38,487 bases of DNA. It comes from JAETTH01 sp964455975. Lineage in GTDB: Bacteria > Bacillota > Clostridia > TANB77 > CAG-508. Position numbers and translations under genes: made by a program. Of this stretch, positions 16,457 through 24,771 are shown one piece after another. The notes beneath the pieces were generated by a model that worked only from the letters and a program-made list of their open reading frames with translations, did not search any database and was not told where the DNA came from. Location of the stretch: positions 1 to 38,487 of the forward strand of contig CAYVYP010000006.1 of NCBI GenBank assembly GCA_964455975.1, written 5' to 3'. How positions within the stretch are numbered: the first letter of the stretch is position 1; each line of letters starts with the position of its first letter.

Positions 16457-16936
16457 TCAATCAACCTCCTTTAATAGATTCTTTCCACGATAAAATGTTA
16501 CTCTAGCCCAGTTTTCTGTTTTATTCAAAATAATTCCAATTTCTTTAAAACTTAATTCTCCTGTTATTCTTAAATACATTACTTCTCTAGTTTTATCATC
16601 TAAAGCTTGCAACTTTTTGTATAATGAAATCTTTTCATCATCTGAAATAACTTGTTCTTCTAATGTATTTAATGCTTGTACTTCTAATAAATTCGTTTCT
16701 TCTATATTTACAAACTTTTTATTTTTTCTGCATTGATCGTACCAAAGATTTTTAGCTATTTGACATAACCATACTGATATTTTACATTCGCCTTTATATG
16801 TATCTATTTTCTTTACTGCTTTATAAAAAGTCTCTTGTGTAAGTTCTTCTGAAATATCATTATTATGAGTTAAACAGAATAAATACTTATTTACTGTTTC
16901 AAAATATTCTTCATATATTTGTTCAATATCCTGCAT
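16457..16936 (-). CDS. ECF-type RNA polymerase sigma factor
   Basis: 159 residues. Region 2: DISEELTQETFYKAVKKIDT and ISVWLCQIAKNLWYDQCR (residues ~27-70). Region 4: LDDKTREVMYLRITGELSFK followed by EIGIILNKTENWARVTFYRG (~112-151). AAAGGAGG precedes ATG 16936. A TGTAAC-N16-CGTC motif sits 26-51 nt upstream of the start, which is the classic Bacillus-type ECF promoter, so autoregulation is likely. Very similar to the sigma at 18715-19206; the two pairs look like duplicates. Confidence 0.92.
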   Translation of the reverse strand: MQDIEQIYEEYFETVNKYLFCLTHNNDISEELTQETFYKAVKKIDTYKGECKISVWLCQIAKNLWYDQCRKNKKFVNIEETNLLEVQALNTLEEQVISDDEKISLYKKLQALDDKTREVMYLRITGELSFKEIGIILNKTENWARVTFYRGKNLLKEVD

Positions 16937-16961
16937 AACTTTTATCCTCCTTTGAATATAT

Positions 16962-16987
16962 GACGTATAAAAATCAATTTCGTTACA
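16962..16987 (-). promoter_or_regulatory. ECF-type promoter, TGTAAC-N16-CGTC
   Basis: On the minus strand TGTAAC (16987-16982) is followed 16 nt later by CGTC (16965-16962), a good match to Bacillus ECF promoters, upstream of a sigma gene. The sigma gene at 19206 has a related TGTAATGAAATT at 19260-19249 but a weaker -10 region. Confidence 0.7.
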
Positions 16988-17122
16988 AGATTCTTTTAAA
17001 TTTATTTATTAATATTTATATACTATCTTTTATAAATTTTCAATTAAAATATTATTAGATTTTTATTTTATCATCACATTTTTTGCATATATATAATAAA
17101 TTGTATTATGAGGGGTGAAACT

Positions 17123-17725
17123 ATGAATAATATAAATCCTTTTTATATTTATCCAGATAATTATAATTTTCCAAATGATTATTGGATTAGTATATATCAA
17201 GTTAATTTGCTAAAAGAAATGAATTTAGTATGGGAACAACATATTATGTGGACGCGTATGCTACTGATTAGTATTGCAGAAAATTTAAAAGATTTAGATG
17301 CTACTCAAACTCGTCTACTCCAAAATCCAAAAGATATTTCTGATATTTTTAAAAGATATTATGGAAATGACATTGCTAGTAACATTCAAAAATTGTTAAC
17401 AGAACATTTAGTAATTGGTAAACAATTAATTGTAGCTCTAAAAAATAAAAATCAAAAATTAGCTACTGAATTAAATACAAAATGGTATAAAAATGCTGAT
17501 GAAATGGCTGATTTATTTAGTAGCATTAATCATTTTTATGAAAAAGAGGAAATACGTAAAATGTTATATAGCCATTTGAAACTTACATCAGATGAAGTTT
17601 CTGCTCGTTTAAGTCAAAATTATGTTGCAGATATTCAAGCTTACGATATGGTTCAAAATGAAATTTTAAAAATGTCTCAATTTTTTGTTAATGGAATTGT
17701 AAGACAATTTCCAAACTTATTTTAG
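17123..17725 (+). CDS. conserved clostridial protein of unknown function (often mislabelled acetylglutamate kinase)
   Basis: 200 residues from ATG 17123 (MNNINPFYIYPDN), with GAGGGGTG upstream. It has the family strings VWEQHIMWTRMLLISIAENL, LLQNPKDISDIFKRYYGNDI, LLTEHLVIGKQLIVALKN and RKMLYSHLKLTSDEVSARL. I recognise this as a helical Firmicute family that databases sometimes call acetylglutamate kinase, although no amino-acid-kinase motif is present. No signal peptide or membrane segment; the repeated helix pattern suggests an all-alpha bundle. It is the only plus-strand gene between 1 and 22.7 kb and has its own terminator. Confidence 0.82.
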   Translation: MNNINPFYIYPDNYNFPNDYWISIYQVNLLKEMNLVWEQHIMWTRMLLISIAENLKDLDATQTRLLQNPKDISDIFKRYYGNDIASNIQKLLTEHLVIGKQLIVALKNKNQKLATELNTKWYKNADEMADLFSSINHFYEKEEIRKMLYSHLKLTSDEVSARLSQNYVADIQAYDMVQNEILKMSQFFVNGIVRQFPNLF

Positions 17726-17738
17726 TAAATTAACCACA

Positions 17739-17774
17739 ATTAAAAGAAAGTTTAAAAAACTTTCTTTTAATTGT
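17739..17774. terminator. bidirectional hairpin terminator
   Basis: A perfect 17-bp stem, CAATTAAAAGAAAGTTT (17739-17755) and its complement (17758-17774), with a 2-nt loop, between the convergent genes ending at 17725 and 17796. A/T runs on both sides suit termination in both directions. Confidence 0.88.
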
Positions 17775-17795
17775 TTATCATAGTTTAATATTTTC

Positions 17796-18725
17796 TTACA
17801 TTAAATCTTTAATCATTTGATTATAGTCAACGTATTTAACTTCATATCCGTCAAAGCTTGGTACATTCACATCATCATCTGTAACAACATCAAACTCATA
17901 TTTATATTTATCTGTATATTTAGTAATACTCTTTTCTATTTCTGTATTAGGAAAATATTCTACACCAAACATAGAACCACTTTCTTCTCTTGGTAGCCCC
18001 GTATTTTTATCTACACATATTTTCCAACCATCTTCTCCTGTAAATACATAATAATCTTTGTTTGATCTATAATTATTTGTGCTTACATCCATTTTAATTC
18101 CAGCTCCAAGTAGCATTATAAAGTTTTCAGTCCATGCACCAAATGTAGCAGGTTTTGGTATTATATTTTCTTTTTTTGTCACATTGAATGTTGTAATTGA
18201 TACAGTTTTATTTATTTCACTAAATATTGTAGTTTTATCTTCTCCAACTACTCCATATTCTACTAACCTTATTTTTTGTCCATCATCTGTATATGTGCTT
18301 GAAACAGATTTATATTTTCCATTTTTGTAATAGACTTCTCTTACTGTCGTTTCATCATTATTTCCAATTGTAAATACTTGTGCATAAATATTTTCTGATT
18401 TCATTGTTTTATTATATTTTGATGAAACACTTGTAAATACTGATACTTTATATATGTATATTGATAAAATTAATGCAAATAATATTAAAATAACTATTGC
18501 TATTGATTTTAATATTGTTTTCCTTTTTAATTTTTTAAAATAATTTATTTTTGTCTGTTCACTATTTTCATTTTCTTTAATATCATTTTTTAATTCAATT
18601 AATTTTTCACTACATTTATCACATATCTTCAAATGATTTTCTACAAATATTTTACTTTCCTTTGTTAATGTTTCATCATTATATCCAAGTAATAAGTCTT
18701 GTACTAATTCACACTCATTTTTCAT
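17796..18725 (-). CDS. zf-HC2 anti-sigma factor with extracytoplasmic domain
   Basis: 309 residues. The zinc anti-sigma domain has C5 and H31-x3-C35-x2-C38 (NHLKICDKCS), then a membrane helix (SIAIVILILFALILSIYIYK, ~73-92) and a ~215-residue outer domain with KPATFGAWTENFIMLLGAG, YYVFTGEDGWKICVDKNTGL and a closing YEFDVVTDDDVNVPSFDGYE. The domain order equals that of the protein at 15607-16455, and the ends (VPSFDGYE there as VKPDTTGYI) align. It overlaps its sigma gene by 11 nt. It is expected to sequester that sigma. Confidence 0.87.
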   Translation of the reverse strand: MKNECELVQDLLLGYNDETLTKESKIFVENHLKICDKCSEKLIELKNDIKENENSEQTKINYFKKLKRKTILKSIAIVILILFALILSIYIYKVSVFTSVSSKYNKTMKSENIYAQVFTIGNNDETTVREVYYKNGKYKSVSSTYTDDGQKIRLVEYGVVGEDKTTIFSEINKTVSITTFNVTKKENIIPKPATFGAWTENFIMLLGAGIKMDVSTNNYRSNKDYYVFTGEDGWKICVDKNTGLPREESGSMFGVEYFPNTEIEKSITKYTDKYKYEFDVVTDDDVNVPSFDGYEVKYVDYNQMIKDLM

Positions 18726-19206
18726 TATTAAATTCCTCCCTTAATTTTTGTTTTCCTCTATAAAAGGTAACTCTTGCCCAGTTAGGAGTTTTTCCTAGTA
18801 TCTCTGCAATTTCCATAAAGTTTAAATCTCCTTCTAATTTTAAATACATTACTTCTCTTGTTTTATCATCTAGCTTTTGCAACTTTTTAAATAAATCTAT
18901 TTTTTCTTGTTTATCACATATAGCATCTTCTATGTTCTCTAATGATATTATTTCTTCATTTGTGTCTTCTATTGCTACAACTTTTACTTTATTTTTTCTT
19001 ATTTGTTTATACCAAATATATTTTGCAATTTGACATAGCCAAACAGAAATCTTGCAATTTCCTTTAAATTTATTTATATCTTTCACAGCAACTACAAAAG
19101 TATCTTGTGTGATTTCTTCTGCCAATTCTTTATTACCTGTTAATGAAAGTATGTATTTATATACGATTTGAGCATTTTCTTTATAAACATTTTCAATGTC
19201 TTGCAA
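18715..19206 (-). CDS. ECF-type RNA polymerase sigma factor
   Basis: 163 residues from a TTG at 19206; the site AAAGGAGG and spacing align with the ATG start of the paralogue at 16936, where the same protein start MQDIE is made. Region 2: LAEEITQDTFVVAVKDINKF and ISVWLCQIAKYIWYKQIR. Region 4: LDDKTREVMYLKLEGDLNFM followed by EIAEILGKTPNWARVTFYRG. It heads an operon with the zf-HC2 anti-sigma. The close similarity to the first pair suggests tandem duplication and divergence. Confidence 0.9.
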   Translation of the reverse strand: MQDIENVYKENAQIVYKYILSLTGNKELAEEITQDTFVVAVKDINKFKGNCKISVWLCQIAKYIWYKQIRKNKVKVVAIEDTNEEIISLENIEDAICDKQEKIDLFKKLQKLDDKTREVMYLKLEGDLNFMEIAEILGKTPNWARVTFYRGKQKLREEFNNEK

Positions 19207-19563
19207 ACTACTAATCCTCCTTTCTATGTATTAAGTGTCTAAATTTGTAATTTCATTACAAATTTTATCATAAAAATTAATAATAAAAAAATAAAATTTG
19301 CATATTTTACCTCTTAATATTATAAATGGGAGCCATTTCTTTTAAAGAAAGCCCCCTACATTTTCTAACCTACACTTATTTCAAGACCCGACAAGTATTG
19401 ATCTTAACATTTATCAATACTTGTATAATACAAAAATATTCAATTTTTTTATATTTTTTCATGTTTTTTCTATTATTTTATTTTTATTTAATATGTATTT
19501 TGATATTAAAATTATTATTAATGCTATTATTATGTTTAATTCCTATTCATTAAATATTTATTT
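19207..19563. other. 357-nt region without a supported gene; two hairpins
   Basis: No convincing coding sequence. The 75-codon plus-strand open frame here is a low-complexity Phe/Leu/Ile string without a ribosome binding site. An imperfect hairpin (GGGAGCC...GCCCCC around TTTCTTTTAAAGAAA) spans about 19329-19357, and an 11-bp stem CAAGTATTGAT lies at 19392-19402/19413-19423. The upstream part contains the promoter region of the sigma gene at 19206. Confidence 0.6.
19392..19423 (-). terminator. hairpin, possible terminator of the YdcF-like gene
   Basis: Perfect 11-bp stem with a 10-nt loop, about 140 nt after the stop at 19564. No strong U-run follows, so assignment as a terminator is tentative. 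Confidence 0.4.
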
Positions 19564-20562
19564 TTAAAATGGCATAAGTGCACTTATTGTAATTAACATC
19601 CAAAATATAAAAACAATTATTGTAAGCCAATTTAATTTCATCATTAACGCTATGTATTCACGAATAAATGCACTTGGCCAATAATACAACGCAGTTTTTG
19701 AACCAATTACTTGTGCATTCATTTTTAATCTTTTAGAGTATACTCCTGTTCTAAAAGCATGATAATTATTTGTTACTAATATACATGAGTATTTTTCTTT
19801 CTTTTCATCTAACATTTTTTTAGTAAATTTAAGGTTTTCATAAGTAGTAGTTGATTTATCTTCTAATTCAATTTTATTTTCTGGTATATTTTTACTTATA
19901 AGATATCTTTTAATTGCCTCTGCTTCAGATATTTTTTCATCTGATCCTTGCCCACCTGAAGGAATAAAAATTGCTTTTTCATTTGTCTTTTTATATATTT
20001 CAATAGCTTTTTCAATACGTCCCTTAAGTAGTGGTGTTACATTTTCACCATTTGAAAGTCCACAACCATGAATTACTATATAATCACATTTTAAATTTTT
20101 AGGCATTAACCCATATAAAAAAGAATATATTAAAAATCCCATAAAAATTGTAGAAAAATAAATTGCATATATTACAATAAATCCTAATATTGAATAAATA
20201 AATGTGTTAAGTTTAATATCTAATAAAATAACTACTCCTGAGCACATTGCAATTATTATTGAAAAGCCTGCAAATGTTGATAATAAATTTTTTAAGCTTT
20301 TTCCTTCTTTTTTTATCATCATAAAACCATCAATAATTAAAAGTATTGCAATTATCAACATACAGATTGGTACAAATGCAAAAACAAATATGAATGGTAT
20401 CCATTGTAAATTTTTATCTAACTCTAATAAATTAACCATACCCATAAAAATAAATATTGCGGACAATGTAACTAAAATAACATTTATAAATTTACGAGGT
20501 TCATAAATGGTTGAAATAATCATAATTATTAATAATATTATACCTAAAATTAACATCCACAT
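19564..20562 (-). CDS. YdcF/ElyC-like DUF218 membrane protein
   Basis: 332 residues. About five membrane helices fill residues 1-150, then a DUF218 domain: CDYIVIHGCGLSNGENVTPL, GRIEKAIEIYKK, FIPSGGQGSDEKISEAEAIK, LEDKSTTTYENLKFTKKML and CILVTNNYHAFRTGVYSKRL. A last membrane helix (LTIIVFIFWMLITISALMPF) closes the protein. DUF218 proteins of this layout are linked to envelope or peptidoglycan precursor metabolism in other bacteria (ElyC-like), though the reaction is not settled. The family match is firm; the role here is inference. It lies beside sigma/anti-sigma pairs, consistent with envelope stress. Confidence 0.88.
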   Translation of the reverse strand: MWMLILGIILLIIMIISTIYEPRKFINVILVTLSAIFIFMGMVNLLELDKNLQWIPFIFVFAFVPICMLIIAILLIIDGFMMIKKEGKSLKNLLSTFAGFSIIIAMCSGVVILLDIKLNTFIYSILGFIVIYAIYFSTIFMGFLIYSFLYGLMPKNLKCDYIVIHGCGLSNGENVTPLLKGRIEKAIEIYKKTNEKAIFIPSGGQGSDEKISEAEAIKRYLISKNIPENKIELEDKSTTTYENLKFTKKMLDEKKEKYSCILVTNNYHAFRTGVYSKRLKMNAQVIGSKTALYYWPSAFIREYIALMMKLNWLTIIVFIFWMLITISALMPF

Positions 20563-20660
20563 AAAATTAACCTTCCTTATTATATTTTATTTTTTTATAT
20601 TATATCACTTTTCTCTTTACTTGTCTTTGTTTTTAATATTATGTTTTTATAAATAAAAAA

Positions 20661-20683
20661 GCATATAATTTTTTATTATATGC
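20661..20683 (-). terminator. terminator of the second DUF4179 gene
   Basis: GCATATAAT (20661-20669) pairs with ATTATATGC (20675-20683), then TTTTTTATTT on the minus strand, 26 nt after the gene stop at 20709. Confidence 0.8.
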
Positions 20684-20708
20684 TCAAATATTATATTTTT
20701 ATTTAGAA

Positions 20709-22071
20709 TTATTTTTTTACTTTTTCCAATTCAATAGTAACTAATTCTTCATAATATGATAACATGACTTTTATCTTATCTGTTGCATCATATTTTGTCA
20801 TTCCAAATGTTTCATAAAAATCAAATTTATTTCCATCAATAAAATTTGAATTTTGTCTTCTACTTGGACTCATTGTACATTCGAATTTTTTTCCATATTC
20901 ATTTTCTACATAAGTAATATTCTCTTTTTGTGCGTCACTTTGTTCAGATACTTCTAATACTCTTGTAATTGGATTTATTTGTTTTAAATATTCTAACCAA
21001 GCATCTTTGAATTCTTTTTCTTCATTAATTTTTCTATTATATTCATCTATAGTAATTTCTCCATTTTCATATTTTTTCCATAAATCTTTTAATATTTGTG
21101 ATCTTTCTGGTTTTTTAATGTTTGATATTGTAATTCCAATTTCAAATCCTGTATTTGATACTGTAGCTGTATATACATTAAAATCTTTATTATCACAGCT
21201 TATTACTTTATAGTATTCAGTTGTTCTATTATACATTTTTTCTGGAACATCTATTTTTATATTCCAATCTCCTGTTAAAGTAACTTTATTTACATTTCCT
21301 TCAGCATTTTCATTTTCTGTAATTAATATTTTTCTAAATGTAAAATATAGTGTTTTAGATTTTGGATAACCATCTGTATACATATTATATGTTAATTTTG
21401 CATAATTTCCTTCTTTGCTATGATAACTTGGAAAACAATTCAAACCATTATTCATATAATTTTCATTGAATTCTCCAAATACATAATTTAAGTTGTTTTC
21501 TTTGCAATATTTTTCAAATGTTTCTTTATCACTTGTATTATATATAATTCTATTTTCTTCGTCTTTAATTATTAAATCTGTTAATTCTATGTTGTGTAAA
21601 TTGTCTAAATTAACTACATCTTTTATTCCTTCATTAAATTGAAAGAAAAATTGTGTACTTAAGTTTAAATCATCCATTAAAAAATCTTCTATTTTTACAT
21701 CAACTTTTACATTATCTATAACTATTCCTTTATCCTCGTTACTTGCAATTGTATTTGATTCTATAAAATTCATTTCTGGATTTTCTATATATCCATTCTT
21801 TATTGCTAAATTTATTCCTTCGCCTAATCCTCTAAAATATCCGTGCTATTTCTTCTATATGAGTTGCAAAAACAACTCCAGATATCAAAACAAAACTTGC
21901 ACATGCAGTAGCTACAATTCTTTTTTTCATAATATATTTTCTAATAAAGACGTTATCATTTTTATTAGAATTTATTTTTCGTTTTGCTTCATTTTCATAA
22001 TCTTCTTTAAAATTAGATATAGCAGCATTAATTTTAAACTTTTCTAACATTTCTTCTATATTAGTTTTCAT
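20709..22071 (-). CDS. DUF4179-type putative anti-sigma factor, read through a +1 frameshift
   Basis: 453 residues once a +1 shift at 21843 is allowed. Start ATG 22071 overlaps the sigma stop by 11 nt, exactly as in the 4872/5992 pair. Residues 1-76 give a cytoplasmic head and a membrane helix (RIVATACASFVLISGVVFAT); the zero frame then reads CGG-ATA-TTT-TAG and stops. Skipping C gives GYFRGLGEGINLAIKNGYIE, the block that aligns with GVQTAVENNYYKEVE of the intact paralogue, and continues through VEDFLMDDLNL-like and FGMTKYDATDKIKVML blocks to the normal end. Without the shift only a 78-residue membrane stub would be made. There are no other lesions over the 1.36 kb, which argues against a pseudogene. 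Confidence 0.82.
21840..21843 (-). other. +1 frameshift site CGG-A in DUF4179 gene
   Basis: Codon 77 is CGG, preceded by GCA (Ala) and followed by A; the zero frame meets TAG two codons later. Reading GGA from the second base joins the two halves of the DUF4179 protein. This is the only one of the five sites not preceded by a Ser codon, and one of two outside a P-loop. Confidence 0.82.
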
Positions 22072-22618
22072 TAGAATCATACCCTCTTTCTTTTAAAACT
22101 TTTTTTAATCTTTTTCTAAGTCTAAAAAGCTTTGATTTTACTTTTGACTCAGATATATTAAGCATTATACAAATTTCTTTTATGTTTCTATCTTCGTAAT
22201 AATATTTAATAAATATTTCTTTATCTTCTAACTTTGCTTTTTCCAATTCATTCAATATAATTTTATTTTTTTCATTTTTAGAAAATATTAATTCTATATT
22301 AGTTAAATCAATTAATTTTTCTTCATAATCATCTAAATTGTCATTTATTTTTATCTTTCTATATTTCTTTTTTATTAAATTTTTAGTTATTCCACCAACA
22401 TATGAAGACATTTTATTGTTAATATTTAATCTTGTTTGATTATTCCATAACGTTAAAAATGTATCTAATGTAATTTCTTCCATATCTTCTTTTGATAAAT
22501 TAGCTGAATAATTTCTTATTATTGTATAAATGTAATTAGTATAATCTTGCATTATTTTTTCTATTTCTAGTTTGTCATTTTTAATATATGTACATATTTT
22601 ATTATTTTTTACTTCCAA
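22061..22618 (-). CDS. ECF-type RNA polymerase sigma factor
   Basis: 185 residues from a TTG at 22618, with AAGGAG 12 nt upstream. Region 2: NYSANLSKEDMEEITLDTFL and TLWNNQTRLNINN. Region 4: FIKYYYEDRNIKEICIMLNI followed by SESKVKSKLFRLRKRLKKVL. Paralogue of the sigma at 5992-6582, and likewise followed by a DUF4179 gene with an 11-nt overlap. A TACCACTTTTTTT box (plus-strand 22662-22674) upstream resembles the TAGCACTTTTTTT box of the paralogue. The target regulon is unknown. Confidence 0.88.
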   Translation of the reverse strand: MEVKNNKICTYIKNDKLEIEKIMQDYTNYIYTIIRNYSANLSKEDMEEITLDTFLTLWNNQTRLNINNKMSSYVGGITKNLIKKKYRKIKINDNLDDYEEKLIDLTNIELIFSKNEKNKIILNELEKAKLEDKEIFIKYYYEDRNIKEICIMLNISESKVKSKLFRLRKRLKKVLKERGYDSNEN

Positions 22619-22768
22619 TTTTAATATAAACTCCTTTTTAAGATATCTTACATTTGTATATTACCACTTTTTTTGATTTGGTTGCATTTTTTTATAAATT
22701 TTTAATATATTCATTTTATAATTATAAAAATTATGTTTAATTTTTATTTTTTAGTAAATATTATTTAT

Positions 22769-23713
22769 ATGAATAATAAGTTTTTAATAACTCATCCAGA
22801 AGTTTTCCATTTGGATAAATTTTTAAATAATCAAAATAATTATTTTGAAGGTTGGTATTTTAAATGCATATCTGATTCCATGTCTATTTCTTTTATTCCA
22901 GGTATTAGTATTTGTAATGGAAAAAAATCAGCCTTTATTCAAATTATAACAAATAATAATTCTTATTATATTCCATATAGTTTTGAGAGTTTTAGTTATT
23001 CGTTTAACCCTTTTTTTATTAAAATTTCAAATAATTATTTTTCTTTAGACAAAGTAAAGTTAGATATAAGTTATCAAGACCTTTCTATTAAAGGAACTCT
23101 AGAGTTTTCTAATTTATTAAAATTGGAAAGAAAATTTCTTTGTCCTAATATTATGGGACCTTTTTCTTATATTCCTTTTATGGAATGTAACCATGCAATT
23201 TTAAGTATGAAGCATAATATTTATGGTAATTTGGATGTTAACAATAATTTAATAAATTTTAATAATGGCATTGGTTATTTAGAAAAAGATTATGGTATTT
23301 CTTTTCCCTCATCATACATTTGGTGTCAAGGTAATTGTTTTAAGAATAGTAATACTAGCGTCTTTTTATCTATTGCAAATATCCCTTTTAAATCATTTCA
23401 TTTTCTTGGCTTTATTTGTGTTGTAAATATTAATGGAAAGGAATATCGATTTACTACTTATAATGGTAGCAAAATAGAAAAATTTCTAGTAAAAAATAAT
23501 TCTGCTTCTATAATTTTAAAAAGAAATTCTTTTAGATTAAATCTATATGCTAATATGAACAATTTTTTTAATCTTAAGTCTCCAAAATTTGGAGAAATGA
23601 AAAATACTATTTTTGAAAGTATAGATTCTACAATTTCTTTATCTTTGAATAAAAATAGCACTAATATTTTTTATGATATTAGTACTAATTGCGGTTTAGA
23701 AATAGTAAAATAA
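22769..23713 (+). CDS. tocopherol cyclase-like lipocalin-fold protein
   Basis: 314 residues from ATG 22769 (MNNKFLITHPEVFH); no good ribosome binding site is visible at this or the more upstream ATG at 22733. Family signs are NYFEGWYFKCISDSMSISFI near the N-terminus and GIGYLEKDYGISFPSSYIWC then QGNCF in the middle, the strings that define tocopherol-cyclase-like proteins in bacteria. Bacteria of this kind do not make tocopherol, so a lipid or hydrophobic-ligand role is more likely. There is no signal peptide. It stands alone, on the plus strand, divergent from the sigma gene. Confidence 0.75.
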   Translation: MNNKFLITHPEVFHLDKFLNNQNNYFEGWYFKCISDSMSISFIPGISICNGKKSAFIQIITNNNSYYIPYSFESFSYSFNPFFIKISNNYFSLDKVKLDISYQDLSIKGTLEFSNLLKLERKFLCPNIMGPFSYIPFMECNHAILSMKHNIYGNLDVNNNLINFNNGIGYLEKDYGISFPSSYIWCQGNCFKNSNTSVFLSIANIPFKSFHFLGFICVVNINGKEYRFTTYNGSKIEKFLVKNNSASIILKRNSFRLNLYANMNNFFNLKSPKFGEMKNTIFESIDSTISLSLNKNSTNIFYDISTNCGLEIVK

Positions 23714-23800
23714 ATTATTTTACAAATTTTATAGACTTTTTTAATTTTTTTGTGTATTATTATAATTATTACATAAGATTAATTTTAGGAGGTCTTTTAT

Positions 23801-24124
23801 ATGTGTAATGTTAAAAAAATAAGTATTATATTTTCATTGATTTTAATCTTTTTATTAACTTTTAATTACGTTTTTGCTACTGGTGTAGATTTAAATCAAA
23901 TTTCAAATACTCAAGCAAATAATAGTACTAATCAAACTGTTAATAATACTCAAGTTTCAAATCAATCAACATCTAATACTAATCAATCATCCACAGTAAG
24001 TAGTATTTCTAAACTTCCAGAATCTAATTTAGGTTTTTCAAATATTTTAAATATTTTTGTTATTGTAATAGGAATTTTATTAATACTTTTAGGAATAGCC
24101 ATTTTAATAAGAATGAAACATTAA
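23801..24124 (+). CDS. small secreted surface protein with C-terminal membrane anchor
   Basis: 107 residues: signal peptide (IIFSLILIFLLTFNYVFA, cut after FA), a ~45-residue Asn/Ser/Thr/Gln-rich stretch, then KLPESNLGF followed by a hydrophobic helix (ILNIFVIVIGILLILLGIAI) and a basic RMKH end. This is the shape of a cell-wall sorting signal with LPESN in place of LPxTG, but it may equally be a plain membrane anchor. GGAGG precedes ATG 23801. A class D-like sortase is encoded 3 kb away. Function unknown. Confidence 0.75.
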   Translation: MCNVKKISIIFSLILIFLLTFNYVFATGVDLNQISNTQANNSTNQTVNNTQVSNQSTSNTNQSSTVSSISKLPESNLGFSNILNIFVIVIGILLILLGIAILIRMKH

Positions 24125-24134
24125 AAAAGTTTTT

Positions 24135-24164
24135 AAAAAACTACTATTTTTATAGTAGTTTTTT
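24135..24164 (+). terminator. hairpin terminator
   Basis: AAAAAACTACTAT (24135-24147) and its complement (24152-24164) with a 4-nt loop and T6 at the end, 10 nt after the stop at 24124. Confidence 0.88.
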
Positions 24165-24252
24165 CTATGTATATTTTTTCTTTTTAAATAAATAATAATA
24201 TTAGAGTTTTTTTAAATTCTATTGTACTTTATATATAAAGGAGGAAAAATTT

Positions 24253-24681
24253 ATGTCAAAAAAATTGTTATCTTTAATAATAACATTTTCTTTTGTGATT
24301 TTTGCAACTAGTGCTGTTTTTGCTACAAACGGTGTTCAAAAAGCTGCTGAAGGCGTAAGAAATTTTGTTGGCGGCGCTGAAAATGTTGTAGAAGATGCTG
24401 CAAAAGGTGTTAGTAATACAGTAAAAAATGGCACTGCTGGTATGGAAAATGGTATGCAAGGTGCTACTAACAATGTTGGTAATACTATGAAAAATACAAC
24501 TTCTATGACTGGTAATAATGGTGGCTATACGGCTACTAGAACAGCAACTGATGCTACTTTTATGGGAATGACAACAACAATGTGGACTTGGATTATAATG
24601 GGCTTAGTTGCCATAGGTATAATTGCTCTTGTTTGGTATTATGCTTCTCAAAATAATCGTTCCGAAAATAATGATAGATAA
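24253..24681 (+). CDS. small secreted Gly/Asn-rich protein with C-terminal membrane helix
   Basis: 142 residues: signal peptide (LSLIITFSFVIFATSAVFA), then ~70 residues of amphipathic, heptad-like Gly/Ala/Asn/Val repeats (VQKAAEGVRNFVGGAENVVE, DAAKGVSNTVKNGTAGMENG) that resemble apolipoprotein or spore-coat-like amphipathic helices, then a membrane helix (MWTWIIMGLVAIGIIALVWY) and a polar tail. No LPxTG-type motif is seen. AAAGGAGG precedes ATG 24253. It shares architecture with the preceding gene but not sequence. Function unknown; a surface or membrane-associated structural role is possible. Confidence 0.75.
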   Translation: MSKKLLSLIITFSFVIFATSAVFATNGVQKAAEGVRNFVGGAENVVEDAAKGVSNTVKNGTAGMENGMQGATNNVGNTMKNTTSMTGNNGGYTATRTATDATFMGMTTTMWTWIIMGLVAIGIIALVWYYASQNNRSENNDR

Positions 24682-24702
24682 TATTTTTAAATTATAATTT
24701 TT

Positions 24703-24727
24703 AAAAGGCGTATACAATACGCCTTTT
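24703..24727 (+). terminator. hairpin terminator
   Basis: AAAAGGCGTAT (24703-24713) and ATACGCCTTTT (24717-24727) with a 3-nt loop and further T residues, 22 nt after the stop at 24681. Confidence 0.9.
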
Positions 24728-24771
24728 TTTTGATATAATTTATAAAGAAATTTATTAGAGGAGTTTTTTAT

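Noticed and set aside
19326..19553. 75-codon plus-strand open frame in the 357-nt gap
   Set aside because: Phe/Leu-rich translation of AT-rich DNA, without ribosome binding site or recognisable domain.
20709..21773. DUF4179 C-terminal half as a separate gene starting at MNFIES
   Set aside because: No ribosome binding site, and the region between (GYFRGLGEGINLAIKNGYIE) matches the paralogue in the +1 frame, so it is one gene.
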